DNA of 45,338 bases from an uncultured Pseudomonadales bacterium (GCA_937921865.1 CAKZWF010000032.1:1-45338), one strand, 5' to 3'; positions 16,452-25,481 are shown, counted from the stretch's first letter. Notes: generated from the sequence alone by a model not told the origin. Numbers and translations are program-made.

Positions 16452-17296
16452 GCCTTCTCTCCTCTCATGATTAAATTCATCGCCGTCGAGGCGACAACGG
16501 CCATTCTAGAGTGTATCGACGCTGTTTGGTTCGCGCAGACTAAGCGGATAGCCGTTTTCAATAGCAGAGGTTATCCGGGCGGAATTTCATCGTTTGCCCT
16601 GTCCAACGGGCGCGCGGTCAGCCAGCTCCCAAGGCAGCATATTGCAGGCTGAATACCAATTGCCAGATGAGCAGGCGAAAGCAGCACAGCAATTCACGTA
16701 AGACCGTCCTACGACCGACGGGGTCTCGTCGGCTCCGCCAGGTCCTTGCCTTCTGCCACCTGTTCAGAGAAGATGCTCGCCCGTGAAATAGTACGTCCTG
16801 CCGATGTTACTTGAATCAGTTATTGACCTGTCGCTGGCGACTTTTGTTGCACACGTGTTGCCGTGGCTCAACGACCTGGCCAGCTGGTTTGTCGTGGGTT
16901 TATCCGCATTTGACCTTTCTGACCTGGCGGTCGGAATGGTAATTTATCTTGTCGAAAGAACATTGAGCCGACGCGGGCACCTGCAATCGCGTCGGGTTCA
17001 ACCGAGACGCAGAGCCATGGCAGATCGTATCTATCCCACGCTGTCGCCTCTCTAAACAGTCGCCGTGCCGACACGCTTAGACGACCGGCGTGTAGCGTCC
17101 TAACTCCGGAACCACCAGCTTCGTCGCAAACAGCAACTGACCTTTCCGACTCTTACTTGTCAGTAGAGCAGATCGGGCTCGCTCCTCATTCTCGGCAATC
17201 TGCCTGCTGGTGCGCCGGCTGATATTGATCCCGATCATTTTCCGGACCAACAAGTGGTGTAGAACGGCTCGTACAGCGAAGATAAGGTGGAGGACT
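16452..17296. other. Intergenic region with no well-supported gene
   Basis: About 845 bases between the exported methyltransferase start and the lytic transglycosylase start. The only candidate is a weak 83-codon plus-strand ORF at 16804-17055 whose first 50 residues are hydrophobic; it has no Shine-Dalgarno and no recognisable family, so I do not call it a gene. GC-rich dyads around 16700-16730 may be transcription-related but are not convincing terminators. Confidence 0.45.
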
Positions 17297-18412
17297 ATGT
17301 TGTCGTCATCTATTCGCTCAATGCTGTCACTCATCGCGCTGCCGATTCTGCTCGGCTCTGCAACGGGTACCACGGTGTCGAGCTGGCGCGATGTCATCGC
17401 GGCGACGCCGTATTGGGAGAGTCAGGGTGTTTACGACAACCTGCTGACCATCCGCCGCTGGGTGCTTACCGGTCAAGCGTACTGCGAACAAGCAGACAGA
17501 CACATCCTGTTCGACCGTCGCATGCGCTTTCTCGGATATCTGACCGATGCCGGGAAACGGAAATCCAATCAGCGCCGAATCAACGAAGAGCGGCGCCGTC
17601 TGGCACTCGAGCAGAAGGTGGAGATCTGGGCGCCGGGTGAAGAGGATCGAATCGGCTACCCTTTTGTGCTGAGCTGCGATCAGCCCGATGCGTATCTTCC
17701 CGACCTGCTGGCGAGATATACCGGCGAAGAGTCGTCAGCTCGATTGTGGGGCACATGGGACGGGCTTAGCGTTGGCAATGAAGATCAGCCGGTATCTCTG
17801 CACCAGGCAATTCGCCATGTCTATGACGAGCGTCGACGGTCAGGCCGAATCGATCTGCCTGAGGGCGCGCTGGGCCGGCTCGCCGGTAAAGTCATAATCG
17901 AAAGTGGTGGTGTGCGCGAGGCTCTGTCGCCGGCGGGTGCGGTGGGGATCATGCAGCTGTCTCCCGCTGCTCTCGAGGATTGTCGTCTCGACGAGCGGTT
18001 TCACCTTCACCGACTGGCCCAGATCGACTGCGCGCTGTACCTGCTGCAGCAGAATCATCGGATCCTCGAGCCGGTATTTACCGAGTACTTTGGCCACCTG
18101 CCAGAGCATAAGGCGGAAGCGCTCTACTGGATGCTGCTTGTTCAGACATACCACACCGGCATTGGCCGGGTAACCTCGTTGCTGACCGATGAGTCGCTGA
18201 ATGGTCCAGCGCGGTACTTTGCCAGCCATCAGCAACGCTTCACCGCCGGCGACATTGCGCTGGGAATAGTGTTCCACAATCTCGGACGTGAGCAGCTCGG
18301 GTTTGCAACCCTCTACTACGTGGCTGACGTGGCGCTGGCGACAGAGGCAGCCTGCCAACGCATGGACGACCTGCCAGGTTGTGCTCGCGATCCCGGGACC
18401 AACGGGAACTGA
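17297..18412 (+). CDS. Lytic transglycosylase (SLT-like) with signal peptide
   Basis: A 371-residue protein with an N-terminal signal peptide (hydrophobic MLSLIALPILLG, residues 9-20). The lytic transglycosylase domain covers about residues 195-330: the catalytic Glu lies in I-I-E-S-G-G and the G-A-V-G-I-M-Q-L motif follows 15 residues later, as in SLT-domain enzymes that cut peptidoglycan glycan strands with 1,6-anhydro product. The first 170 residues are an unassigned helical domain. ATG 17297 was preferred because GGTGGAGG lies directly upstream and the signal peptide begins there; the frame is open back to 17210. A truncated GGGGTCGAACC repeat begins 7 bases after the stop. Confidence 0.85.
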   Translation: MLSSSIRSMLSLIALPILLGSATGTTVSSWRDVIAATPYWESQGVYDNLLTIRRWVLTGQAYCEQADRHILFDRRMRFLGYLTDAGKRKSNQRRINEERRRLALEQKVEIWAPGEEDRIGYPFVLSCDQPDAYLPDLLARYTGEESSARLWGTWDGLSVGNEDQPVSLHQAIRHVYDERRRSGRIDLPEGALGRLAGKVIIESGGVREALSPAGAVGIMQLSPAALEDCRLDERFHLHRLAQIDCALYLLQQNHRILEPVFTEYFGHLPEHKAEALYWMLLVQTYHTGIGRVTSLLTDESLNGPARYFASHQQRFTAGDIALGIVFHNLGREQLGFATLYYVADVALATEAACQRMDDLPGCARDPGTNGN

Positions 18413-18419
18413 GGAAAAT

Positions 18420-18456
18420 GGGGTCGAACCGAAGTTTTTCAGGACAGCCTGATTGG
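18420..18456 (+). repeat. GGGGTCGAACC repeat, copy 1 (truncated, lacks right arm)
   Basis: Starts GGGGTCGAACCGAAGTTTTT and continues with AGGACAGCCTGATT, matching the left arm and loop of copy 2 at 19658. The right-arm complement is missing, so this copy cannot form the hairpin. It sits 7 bases after the lytic transglycosylase stop. Confidence 0.7.
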
Positions 18457-18661
18457 GCCTGCGTCGCCACGGATGCTGCGAGCTACAGCACATATTCCAA
18501 GAGAGTGATGGAGTCAGAGCAAACTCACAAGCGCTCACATCTCAGAAGCACAACCTCAGCGGCTTGCGCCACCTCCAACCATGCCCTGTGCTGGGCGTGG
18601 TGCGAGGAGGTCCGGACACGCCAGTGCTGACGTGTCCGGATGCGATCATGTCAATCGTTGA

Positions 18662-19435
18662 CTAGAACTGCTCAGGTACGACGATCCAATAGCCATTCCA
18701 CATCTGATTTGTGCAAGTGCTGTGCTTGAAGAAGCGCTCGTCTGCCGCTTGTCCTCCCGCCGAAGAATCGTACGCGACTGAACCCTCCGCCCAGGTCTTC
18801 AAGTCCGGCGAATTGCCAACAAAGACAAAATCCGAGCCTGTCCCGCCTCTGTAGGCAGTCCAGAGATGTGCGCCGTACTTGTCTAAAGCCGGCGAGCCAA
18901 TCTTAGGGATCTGCCCTTTCCAATAGTCCAAGGCGCCATTTACATCATCCATGTCGGAGCCTTCATTGATTGTGCAGCTGAAGGTTTCGACCACGGCGTC
19001 CACAGTACGATCGGCAGTCATACCAATCGAGGCTTCTTTCAACTCTTCCACAGACATGATGGCTGAATCACAATCGCTAACCGTGTTCTCAAAACGCAAG
19101 TCATTAGCTTGGCCTCTTGCGGAAGCTGCATAAGCAGATCCCGCGTCTGCCATCGAAACCAAGTCAGAATTGAGTACCCCAAACGCGAAATCGTAATCGG
19201 TCGCGCCGCGAAAAGGTGCCCAGAAAAAAACCCCGAACGCCGGATCAGGCGGTGCGGCAGCGCCTTCCGGAGTGCCCAGTGCATCCATCAATGCCCAGAC
19301 GTTGTCCGTGGTTTGGCCATCCTGAAGCGTGCACCCAAAGACTTGCACAATGCCTCCGGGCGTTGCGTCTTCCGCCAGTGCATTTCCAGTCACAAATGCC
19401 AGCGATAAGATTGTCAGTGCGAATAGCTTTCTCAT
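18662..19435 (-). CDS. Secreted protein with two copies of an unassigned ~110-residue domain
   Basis: A 257-residue exported protein. ATG 19435 begins a signal peptide (MRKLFALTILSLAFVTGNALA) and has GAGGATG upstream; the frame is open to 19480. The mature part is an internal duplication. Repeat 1 starts V-Q-V-F-G-C-T-L and ends D-S-D-L... R-F-E-N-T-V-S-D-C; repeat 2 starts V-E-T-F-S-C-T-I and ends R-F-F-K-H-S-T-C. Shared landmarks are a Cys at the start and end of each repeat, F/L-W-x-A/T-(P/Y)-F/Y-R-G-x-T-x-x-D-F-x-F, and Y-x-x-S-A-x-G-Q-A-x-D/E. The domain may be ferredoxin-like; no function is known to me. Confidence 0.75.
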   Translation of the reverse strand: MRKLFALTILSLAFVTGNALAEDATPGGIVQVFGCTLQDGQTTDNVWALMDALGTPEGAAAPPDPAFGVFFWAPFRGATDYDFAFGVLNSDLVSMADAGSAYAASARGQANDLRFENTVSDCDSAIMSVEELKEASIGMTADRTVDAVVETFSCTINEGSDMDDVNGALDYWKGQIPKIGSPALDKYGAHLWTAYRGGTGSDFVFVGNSPDLKTWAEGSVAYDSSAGGQAADERFFKHSTCTNQMWNGYWIVVPEQF

Positions 19436-19657
19436 TTTCTCATCCTCAATATTGAGACAAGAAGGCGCATTAGATTGCACGACCTTTACCAGCGTGATCT
19501 TCGAATAAATCAGAATGCAATAATCAGCCCCTCCCCCAGCTGCAGTTTCCTACATTGCAGTTTGTCTAACAAGAGACTTACTCGTCCCCATGCCTGGGCG
19601 GATGAACTGCCCGACAGATACGTAACACTCAATACCGGATTCATAGGTTACGCAAAC

Positions 19658-19711
19658 GGGGTCGAACCGGAGTTTTTTTCGGGACAGCTTGATAAACCTC
19701 GGTTCGACCCC
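19658..19711. repeat. GGGGTCGAACC hairpin repeat, copy 2 (complete)
   Basis: Left arm GGGGTCGAACCGGAGTTT (19658-19675) pairs with right arm AAACCTCGGTTCGACCCC (19694-19711) at 16 of 18 positions, around an 18-base loop. It lies in the 433-base gap between the divergent secreted-protein and LLM genes. It looks like a REP-type intergenic element; a terminator role is less likely in this divergent gap. Confidence 0.8.
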
Positions 19712-19868
19712 GGTAATCCGACCCGGGTAATCTTGCGTTCCGTTAACCTGAAGCGCTCGAGTATCCGTTCGGCAGTCGCATCAGCTGCGCCCCACTTCCG
19801 CTGGCTTTCGCGTAAGCTTCAGGCTTGTCGGGCGTGAATATACTATTGCGCTAAAAGGAGAAGTAACT

Positions 19869-20723
19869 GTGAAAATTGGTGTGGTATTCCCACAGACTGA
19901 AATCGGTGCAGATCCGGATGTCGTAGCGAAATTCGCGACTACGGCTGAATCCCTCGGCTATGACCATCTCCTGGCCTATGACCACGTGCTGGGCGCAAAC
20001 ACCGCCAGTCGCCCGGATTGGCGCGGCCCCTACACCGCCGAGAGCATGTTCCAGGAGCCGTTGGTCCTGTTTTCTTATCTTGCTGGCCTTACGACCACGA
20101 TCGAGTTAGTGACAGCGGTGATTATCCTTCCCCAGCGTCAAACCGCATTGGTCGCCAAACAGGCCGCTTGCGTGGATGTTTTGAGCAAAGGGCGCCTTCG
20201 CTTAGGGGTAGGTACCGGTTGGAATGAGGTGGAATATGAAGCCCTGGGTGCGAACTTCCATGACCGCGGCCTCCGTTCGGAAGAGCAGATCGATTTGCTG
20301 CGCCAGCTATGGCGTGACGACGCGATCAGTTTTACCGGCGAGCATCACAAAATCACCGACGCTGGCCTGAACCCCTTGCCGATCAACAGGAATATCCCCA
20401 TCTGGTTAGGCGGTATGGCGCCCCAGGTGATTGACCGGGTGGGACGTCTTGCCGACGGGTGGTTTCCTTTTGTGAACAAAGACTTAAGTAATCAAATCGG
20501 GCAAATACACGCCAGTGCCAGGAATGCCGGTCGCGATCCGGCCAGCATCGGCATCGAATGTATGATTCCCGCAAACACCGACGCCGAGCGTGTGAAGAGG
20601 TTGCAGGATATGGGCGTCACTCATGTGGCACTGGTAACCATGAACCAGGAATTGGCCGATCCGGCCGCGCACCTGGATGCCATCTCGCGAGGCCACGATA
20701 CGCTCGCCGAAGCTCTTATTTAA
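19869..20723 (+). CDS. LLM-class (luciferase-like) oxidoreductase, F420-dependent-type
   Basis: A 284-residue TIM-barrel luciferase-like oxidoreductase. It begins M-K-I-G-V-V-F-P-Q-T-E-I-G and shows Y-D-H-L-L-A-Y-D-H-V-L-G, L-G-V-G-T-G-W-N-E-V-E-Y-E-A-L-G and I-W-L-G-G, all typical of the TIGR03619-type LLM branch often annotated as F420-dependent. Whether this organism makes F420 is not shown here, so FMN may be the real cofactor. The start is GTG 19869, with AGGAG 8 bases upstream. The CurA-like gene follows after 24 bases, so they are probably co-transcribed. The substrate is unknown. Confidence 0.87.
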   Translation: MKIGVVFPQTEIGADPDVVAKFATTAESLGYDHLLAYDHVLGANTASRPDWRGPYTAESMFQEPLVLFSYLAGLTTTIELVTAVIILPQRQTALVAKQAACVDVLSKGRLRLGVGTGWNEVEYEALGANFHDRGLRSEEQIDLLRQLWRDDAISFTGEHHKITDAGLNPLPINRNIPIWLGGMAPQVIDRVGRLADGWFPFVNKDLSNQIGQIHASARNAGRDPASIGIECMIPANTDAERVKRLQDMGVTHVALVTMNQELADPAAHLDAISRGHDTLAEALI

Positions 20724-20747
20724 AATGACTATAGGAACACACAAGCC

Positions 20748-21785
20748 ATGATCGATATCAGCTCGCTATCCAATACTCGTGTAGTGCTCAAATCACGCCC
20801 GGTTGGTATGCCTACCGATGACAACTTCGACATTCAGACGGTGCCGGTGACTCCGCCTGGTGAGGACGAAATGCTGCTCCGCACATTGTGGCTGTCGTTG
20901 GACCCATACATGCGCGGCCGTATGAGTGACCGCAAATCCTATGCTAAACCGCTGGATATCGGCGATGTCATTACCGGTGGCGTTGTCTGTCAGGTGGTGG
21001 CGTCCAATATCAACGATTATCCCGTGGGGACTATTGTCAGTGGCATGTACGGCTGGCAGTCCTACGCCATCGCCAAGGCGGATGACAACCGTTTGTTTAA
21101 GATCGATCCGGATTTAGCGCCGATCTCCACCGCTGTCGGTGTCACCGGAATGCCAGGGCAAACCGCATACTTTGGCTTGTTGCGCGTCGGTGAACCGCAA
21201 GCCGGTGAAACCGTGGTGGTATCAGCAGCCTCGGGTGCTGTGGGTTCTGTAGTAGGTCAGATCGCCAAAATCAAAGGCTGCCGCGCAGTTGGCGTGGCTG
21301 GCGGTAAGACTAAATGTGATTATGTGACCAATGAATTGGGTTTCGACGCCTGTATCGACTACAAAGCACCTGATTTTCCCGCACAGCTTGCGGCTGCCTG
21401 TCCGGACGGAGTGGATGTTTATTTTGAGAATGTCGGCGGCGACGTATTGGATGCGGTCGCCCCGTTGTTGAACGATGGCGCCCGGGTGCCGATTTGCGGC
21501 TTCATCTCAGCCTACAATGCCACCAGTTTTGACGATATTCGTACGCCCGAAGCGGTATTGGGCGCGTTGCCAAATCCGCCTGCGCACCGGTTCTTTGTAG
21601 TCACAGAATGGCTCGACGAGTTTGAAGAGGCCGCTGCAGAGCTGGGTCAATGGATTAAAGAAGGCAAGCTCAAATACCGCGAGACGATAGAAGAAGGTAT
21701 TGAAAACGCGCCGCGCGCATTCCGCATGTTGTTCACCGGCGACAACTTCGGCAAATTAATGGTGAAAGTGGCGGATCCGGAGTAG
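20748..21785 (+). CDS. NADP-dependent oxidoreductase (MDR family, CurA/LTB4DH-like)
   Basis: A 345-residue zinc-free medium-chain reductase of the CurA / leukotriene B4 12-hydroxydehydrogenase branch that reduces activated C=C bonds with NADPH. Landmarks are L-W-L-S-L-D-P-Y-M-R-G-R-M near the N-terminus, G-M-P-G-Q-T-A-Y-F-G-L, the nucleotide loop A-A-S-G-A-V-G-S-V-V-G and Y-F-E-N-V-G-G. Length is normal for the branch. It follows the LLM gene by 24 bases, consistent with a two-gene oxidoreductase unit, and the zinc alcohol dehydrogenase lies 87 bases downstream on the same strand. Its natural enone or enal substrate is unknown. Confidence 0.9.
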   Translation: MIDISSLSNTRVVLKSRPVGMPTDDNFDIQTVPVTPPGEDEMLLRTLWLSLDPYMRGRMSDRKSYAKPLDIGDVITGGVVCQVVASNINDYPVGTIVSGMYGWQSYAIAKADDNRLFKIDPDLAPISTAVGVTGMPGQTAYFGLLRVGEPQAGETVVVSAASGAVGSVVGQIAKIKGCRAVGVAGGKTKCDYVTNELGFDACIDYKAPDFPAQLAAACPDGVDVYFENVGGDVLDAVAPLLNDGARVPICGFISAYNATSFDDIRTPEAVLGALPNPPAHRFFVVTEWLDEFEEAAAELGQWIKEGKLKYRETIEEGIENAPRAFRMLFTGDNFGKLMVKVADPE

Positions 21786-21872
21786 CCCAGAGAAGATTCA
21801 ATTGGATCTATGAGGGAGATACCGGTCTTCGACTATGTCAGTATCAGGTTCTGATATCAGCCGGAGAGAACC

Positions 21873-22967
21873 ATGGGAACCGCAGCCAGAGTCGTCGTTC
21901 TTCCTCAAGACAGCCGGGAACTGAGAATAGAGGAACTGACCCTGCCCGATCCTGGTCCGAACCAGGTGGTGGTCAAACAGTTCGCCTCCGGTATCTGCCA
22001 CTCCCAGCTGCACCAGATGCACAATCCGCGCAAGAGCCCGGTGATACTCGGTCACGAAGCGACCGGCGTTGTCCTGAAAGTGGGTAGCAGCGTCACTCAT
22101 GTGGCGGAGGGTGACATCGTACTGGTCACCTGGGTGCCCAGAGACGCAGCCGCCGCAGCCGCACCACCCGAGCCCGCGATGCTGGACGTCAGCGATGGCG
22201 TGGCGGTTTCACAGAATGTCTTCACCTGGGCTGATCACACCATCGCCGACCAGCAGTACGCGGTGAAGGTGGACCCGAATGTGCAGCGCGATGTGACTTC
22301 GATTATCGGCTGCGCCGTCATGACCGGTGCAGGTGCGGTCATACGCACGGCCAACGTCCAGCCTGGACAGAGCGTGGCCATCTTCGGCGTTGGCGGCGTC
22401 GGCCTGTCTGCAGTCGTTGGCGCACGCGTTGCCGGTGCCAATCCGATTATTGCGGTCGATCTCGACGACAAAAAGCTCGAGTTCGCAAAAACTTTTGGCG
22501 CAACCCACGGTATCAACGCCAGCAACACCGATCCGATTGCTGCCATTCACGCGCTGACCACCAGGCCAGGCGAATACACGATTACCCGACAACCGGTCAG
22601 CGGAGCGGACTTTACCTTCGACTGTATTGGCATCAAAACAACGATGGAACAGATTATTCCCGCCTGTCGCAGCGGCAGGTTCGGCGCCACCGACGGCGGC
22701 ACCGGCGTGCTGGTGGGCGTGCCGGGCACCTCGGTGGAACTGAACGCCATCGACGTGCTGGTCAATGAAAAACACTTCATCGGCAGTATTGGCGGTTCCT
22801 GCGCACCCGACAGAGACTTTCCGATGTTTCTCGAGTGGCAGGCAGCCGGAAAGCTGGACCTGAACGCCATGGTGACAGCGCGTTATCGGATCGACGAGAT
22901 CAACGAAGCAACTGCGGCTCTCGAGGCAGGACAGATCAGCGGCCGGGCAATTCTTGAGTTCGATTGA
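21873..22967 (+). CDS. Zinc alcohol dehydrogenase family protein lacking the structural-zinc cysteines
   Basis: A 364-residue MDR alcohol dehydrogenase closest to the class III / aryl-alcohol dehydrogenase type. Catalytic-zinc ligands are present: Cys in S-G-I-C-H-S, the G-H-E motif and Cys in I-I-G-C-A-V. The NAD loop is G-V-G-G-V-G-L. The region that normally holds four cysteines for the structural zinc is instead T-W-V-P-R-D followed by an Ala/Pro-rich run (about residues 90-105), so this zinc site is absent. The product would oxidise an alcohol or reduce an aldehyde. AGAGAA lies before the ATG. It may belong to the LLM/CurA unit upstream. Confidence 0.88.
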   Translation: MGTAARVVVLPQDSRELRIEELTLPDPGPNQVVVKQFASGICHSQLHQMHNPRKSPVILGHEATGVVLKVGSSVTHVAEGDIVLVTWVPRDAAAAAAPPEPAMLDVSDGVAVSQNVFTWADHTIADQQYAVKVDPNVQRDVTSIIGCAVMTGAGAVIRTANVQPGQSVAIFGVGGVGLSAVVGARVAGANPIIAVDLDDKKLEFAKTFGATHGINASNTDPIAAIHALTTRPGEYTITRQPVSGADFTFDCIGIKTTMEQIIPACRSGRFGATDGGTGVLVGVPGTSVELNAIDVLVNEKHFIGSIGGSCAPDRDFPMFLEWQAAGKLDLNAMVTARYRIDEINEATAALEAGQISGRAILEFD

Positions 22968-23030
22968 TGCCAGGTAGGCCTGCAAGCAAAATTTCTCGAA
23001 ACTGCCCAGGTCAGACCGCCGCGCCGCAAC

Positions 23031-23258
23031 TTATCGGGCATCCGCTTGGCATCTGCTGCCAGGGAATTGTTCCCGCGCGAAGCGGAAGAAATCAGCCACG
23101 CCCGAGAATTGATAATTGTCGCCCATAGGCCGCAGCACCGGATCCATGCTCTGACCAGCTCCAAGCGAGTTCGGATACACATAGTCCGGATCCAGATACC
23201 AGTACACGGTGTACTCACAGGTATCGGTGACCGCGGCCAGATTGCGAAAGATACTCAT
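23031..23258 (-). CDS. Small hypothetical protein (75 aa), possibly a remnant
   Basis: An ORF starting M-S-I-F-R-N-L with AAGGA 9 bases before the ATG. The product is aromatic- and aspartate-rich in its middle (Y-T-V-Y-W-Y-L-D-P-D-Y-V-Y-P) and contains a Phe/Arg-rich end. I do not recognise it. A perfect 14-bp palindrome lies 24 bases upstream, which would suit an operator. Because the neighbouring DNA is decayed, this could instead be the surviving N-terminus of a longer gene. Confidence 0.35.
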   Translation of the reverse strand: MSIFRNLAAVTDTCEYTVYWYLDPDYVYPNSLGAGQSMDPVLRPMGDNYQFSGVADFFRFAREQFPGSRCQADAR

Positions 23259-23281
23259 CGTTGTGGATCCTTTTCTCCTGA

Positions 23282-23295
23282 TGACTCATGAGTCA
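23282..23295. promoter_or_regulatory. 14-bp perfect palindrome TGACTCATGAGTCA
   Basis: Arms TGACT/AGTCA are the same as in the TetR operators at 11983 and 12015, but with a 4-base rather than 2-base centre. It lies 24 bases upstream of the small ORF starting at 23258. A regulator-binding role is inferred only. Confidence 0.4.
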
Positions 23296-23521
23296 CGGGG
23301 GACCACGATGAGGTTCAACTCGATCTGCAGTTTCTCTTCGCACGAGTGGTATCGAGCCAGCTTCTCGCGTTGGGTTCCGACGCTTCCAAGACACAGAAGC
23401 TACAAAGGCTGGTGCGATTTACCCCGAGATACACCTGAGACATCGTCACCAGACTGTCCATAAGGAGATCTTCCACCTAAATTGGTCAATTGAACGACGG
23501 ATGGAGTTTAGACTAGCGTGA

Positions 23522-24098
23522 CGTCATCGAGCGGAGCTTGCCTTACAACGTCCATTCTCGGCTTATGAAGGCAGCGGGCAATATATATTCGTGTGCTATG
23601 CGCGTGCTGACGCCGCCCTTGTATATGCTGAAATTACGCGGTTAAAGGCCGAAAAATTTGACCTCTGGTATGACGAGGGTATTGCACCTGGCGCTGAGTG
23701 GTCTGAGACGCTTGCGATGCGCATCCGAGATTGCGCCCACTTTCTTTACTTTGTCACGCCGCACTCGGTTGCCTCCGAGCACTGCCGGCGAGAGGTCAAT
23801 TTCATACTGAGTCTAGCGCGATCCGCAGCACTGGTGGCGATCCATCTGGAACCCACAGAACTCACGGATGGTCTGGCGATTCTATGTATGGGGCAATACG
23901 GCCATCGGGCAGTACGCGCAGGCTGTGAACTGGATGGCGATCGGATGGGAGCACGGAGACCACTACGAATTCTGGGCGATGCGCAGTCATCCAGGAACAG
24001 CCTTCGACGAGATGTGGGCCACACCCGAATACCAGAACCTCATTGGACGTACCATAGGCCATCCACCGACCTGTCCAGGCTACACCGCTCTCAACTGA
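23522..24098 (+). pseudogene. TIR-domain protein remnant (start lost, interior deleted)
   Basis: From about 23549 one frame encodes a clear TIR domain: Y-I-F-V-C-Y-A-R-A-D, then F-D-L-W-Y-D-E-G-I-A-P-G-A-E-W, F-L-Y-F-V-T-P-H-S-V and S-E-H-C-R-R-E-V-N-F, which holds the S-x-x-C-x-x-E active-site pattern of TIR NADases. It ends at H-L-E-P-T-E-L near 23870. There is no in-frame ATG, GTG or TTG before the domain after the stop at 23519. Immediately after, the reading switches frame into a tail (23868-24098) with R-S-H-P-G-T-A-F-D-E-M-W-A-T-P-E-Y, which resembles the C-terminal end of TPR proteins that carry such TIR domains. I infer a TIR-TPR gene that lost its start and its middle. Confidence 0.6.
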
Positions 24099-24120
24099 TC
24101 CCAGCCCTCGTGCTCAATTC

Positions 24121-24226
24121 TCGCCGCCGAAGGTCTGGCGCAACGTTTCGGGTCGCGAATGCCGAGAAGCTCCCATTCTCCGACGACGATTTCGATGTAG
24201 CTATCGCGTGGCACATCGATCACTGA
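24121..24226 (+). pseudogene. Methyltransferase fragment
   Basis: A short in-frame stretch encodes A-T-F-R-V-A-N-A-E-K-L-P-F-S-D-D-D-F-D-V-A-I-A-W, the motif II-III region of a UbiE-type class I methyltransferase. It is cut off on both sides: no motif I precedes it and a stop follows soon after. It is a gene remnant in the degraded region. Confidence 0.5.
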
Positions 24227-24458
24227 TACCAGAGTCTAGACACACCACTGAACAGCAAGCAAACAATCGAGCAGAGCTTCCGCATCAACCCACCCGAGTC
24301 CGAGAAAGAGGTATGTGTGGTGCGGCATCGCGACGGTTCAAATCAACCTAAGCCTGGGAGTCGGACAGCGATTGAGTAACACCAACATTTCGCTTGTCAG
24401 TACCGCGCGCGGATATGGACTATGATGCTACCAACCAGTGACTTGAGGGTCGTGAATC

Positions 24459-25457
24459 TTGCGGGCATGGAAAGTGAAAAGTTACGGCGAGCCAACTGAT
24501 GTGCTGACGTTGGAAGGTAACGTTACACCATTTGAAGCCGGCATAGATCAGGTCAAAGTAAAGGTTGAAGCGGCTGGTCTCGGCTTGCCCGACGTCTTTT
24601 CGTGCCGGAACAGCTATCCGCTGACGCCGCCATTACCTTTCGTGCCATCTCAGGAAGCCGCTGGAATAATCGTTGAAGTGGGAGAGAACGTCGACGCGAA
24701 TCTGATCAACAAGCGCGTACTCGGTCCCACACTCTTTCAGCAACAAAGAGGTGGACTGGCTGAATTCTGTCTGATGTCGGCACAAGCAGTCTATGAGATT
24801 CCCGACGGCATGAGCAGTGAGGAAGCCGCCGGATTCTATATCCCCTATCAGACAGCCTGGGTTGGTCTAGTTCATCGTGGAAAGATTACCGCAGATGATA
24901 CCGTCCTGGTTCTCGGTGCCTCGGGCAGCTCCGGATGTGCCGCCGTGCAACTGGCAAAGGCGGTTGGGTCACACGTCATAGCGGTTGCCGGAGGTCCTGA
25001 AAAGCGTCGTTTCTGTCTGGAAATCGGCGCCGACGAAGTGATCGATCATCACAGCGACGATATCACCCGTTCAGCGATGGAACTCACTGGTGGACGGGGT
25101 GTTGACGTGATCTTTGATCCTGTAGGCGGCAAACCGGGTCGTGCCGCGTTCAAGGCCATAGCCTTTGAAGGTCGATTTGTCGTTATCGGCTTTGCCAGTG
25201 GCGAATGGGCCCGAGTAAGCGTATCCGATACGCTTCTGGATAATGTTTCGCTCATTGGAGCGATGCCTACTGGATTCAGCCCGGAATTCTATGTGGGTGC
25301 CCATCGTGATCTCATGAAATATTGGAACGACGGCAAACTGAAGGTGGTGGGTAATCAGGTTTTTGAATTCGACGATGGGCTGAAAGCGATCCAGCATATC
25401 GCCGCAGGCAAAGTTCAGGGCAAGGTAGTCGTTCGTGTTTCAACGACTGAGGGATAA
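24459..25457 (+). CDS. NADPH:quinone oxidoreductase family protein (zinc-free MDR)
   Basis: A 332-residue quinone oxidoreductase-like MDR protein. The TTG start at 24459 gives the typical M-R-A-W-K-V N-terminus and has GAGGG about 10 bases upstream; no ATG fits. The cofactor loop is G-A-S-G-S-S-G (A-x-x-G-x-x-G), and the family G-V-D-V-I-F-D-P-V-G-G is present. No zinc ligands are seen. These enzymes reduce quinones or enones with NADPH, or carry out related acyl-CoA chemistry. It stands alone on the plus strand, 24 bases from the convergent NTF2-like gene. Confidence 0.88.
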   Translation: MRAWKVKSYGEPTDVLTLEGNVTPFEAGIDQVKVKVEAAGLGLPDVFSCRNSYPLTPPLPFVPSQEAAGIIVEVGENVDANLINKRVLGPTLFQQQRGGLAEFCLMSAQAVYEIPDGMSSEEAAGFYIPYQTAWVGLVHRGKITADDTVLVLGASGSSGCAAVQLAKAVGSHVIAVAGGPEKRRFCLEIGADEVIDHHSDDITRSAMELTGGRGVDVIFDPVGGKPGRAAFKAIAFEGRFVVIGFASGEWARVSVSDTLLDNVSLIGAMPTGFSPEFYVGAHRDLMKYWNDGKLKVVGNQVFEFDDGLKAIQHIAAGKVQGKVVVRVSTTEG

Positions 25458-25481
25458 CCCCTGATAAATCAATCTCCCTCC

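Larger units (their letters stand above)
22968..24458. other. Degraded region with gene remnants
   Basis: About 1.5 kb between two intact oxidoreductase genes. It holds a small minus-strand ORF (23031-23258), a 14-bp palindrome, a TIR-domain pseudogene and a methyltransferase fragment, each listed separately. Frames break often and no complete gene spans the region, which fits past insertion followed by deletion. Confidence 0.6.

Noticed and set aside
16804..17055. Plus-strand ORF with a hydrophobic start
   Set aside because: No ribosome site, no family and no neighbour support.
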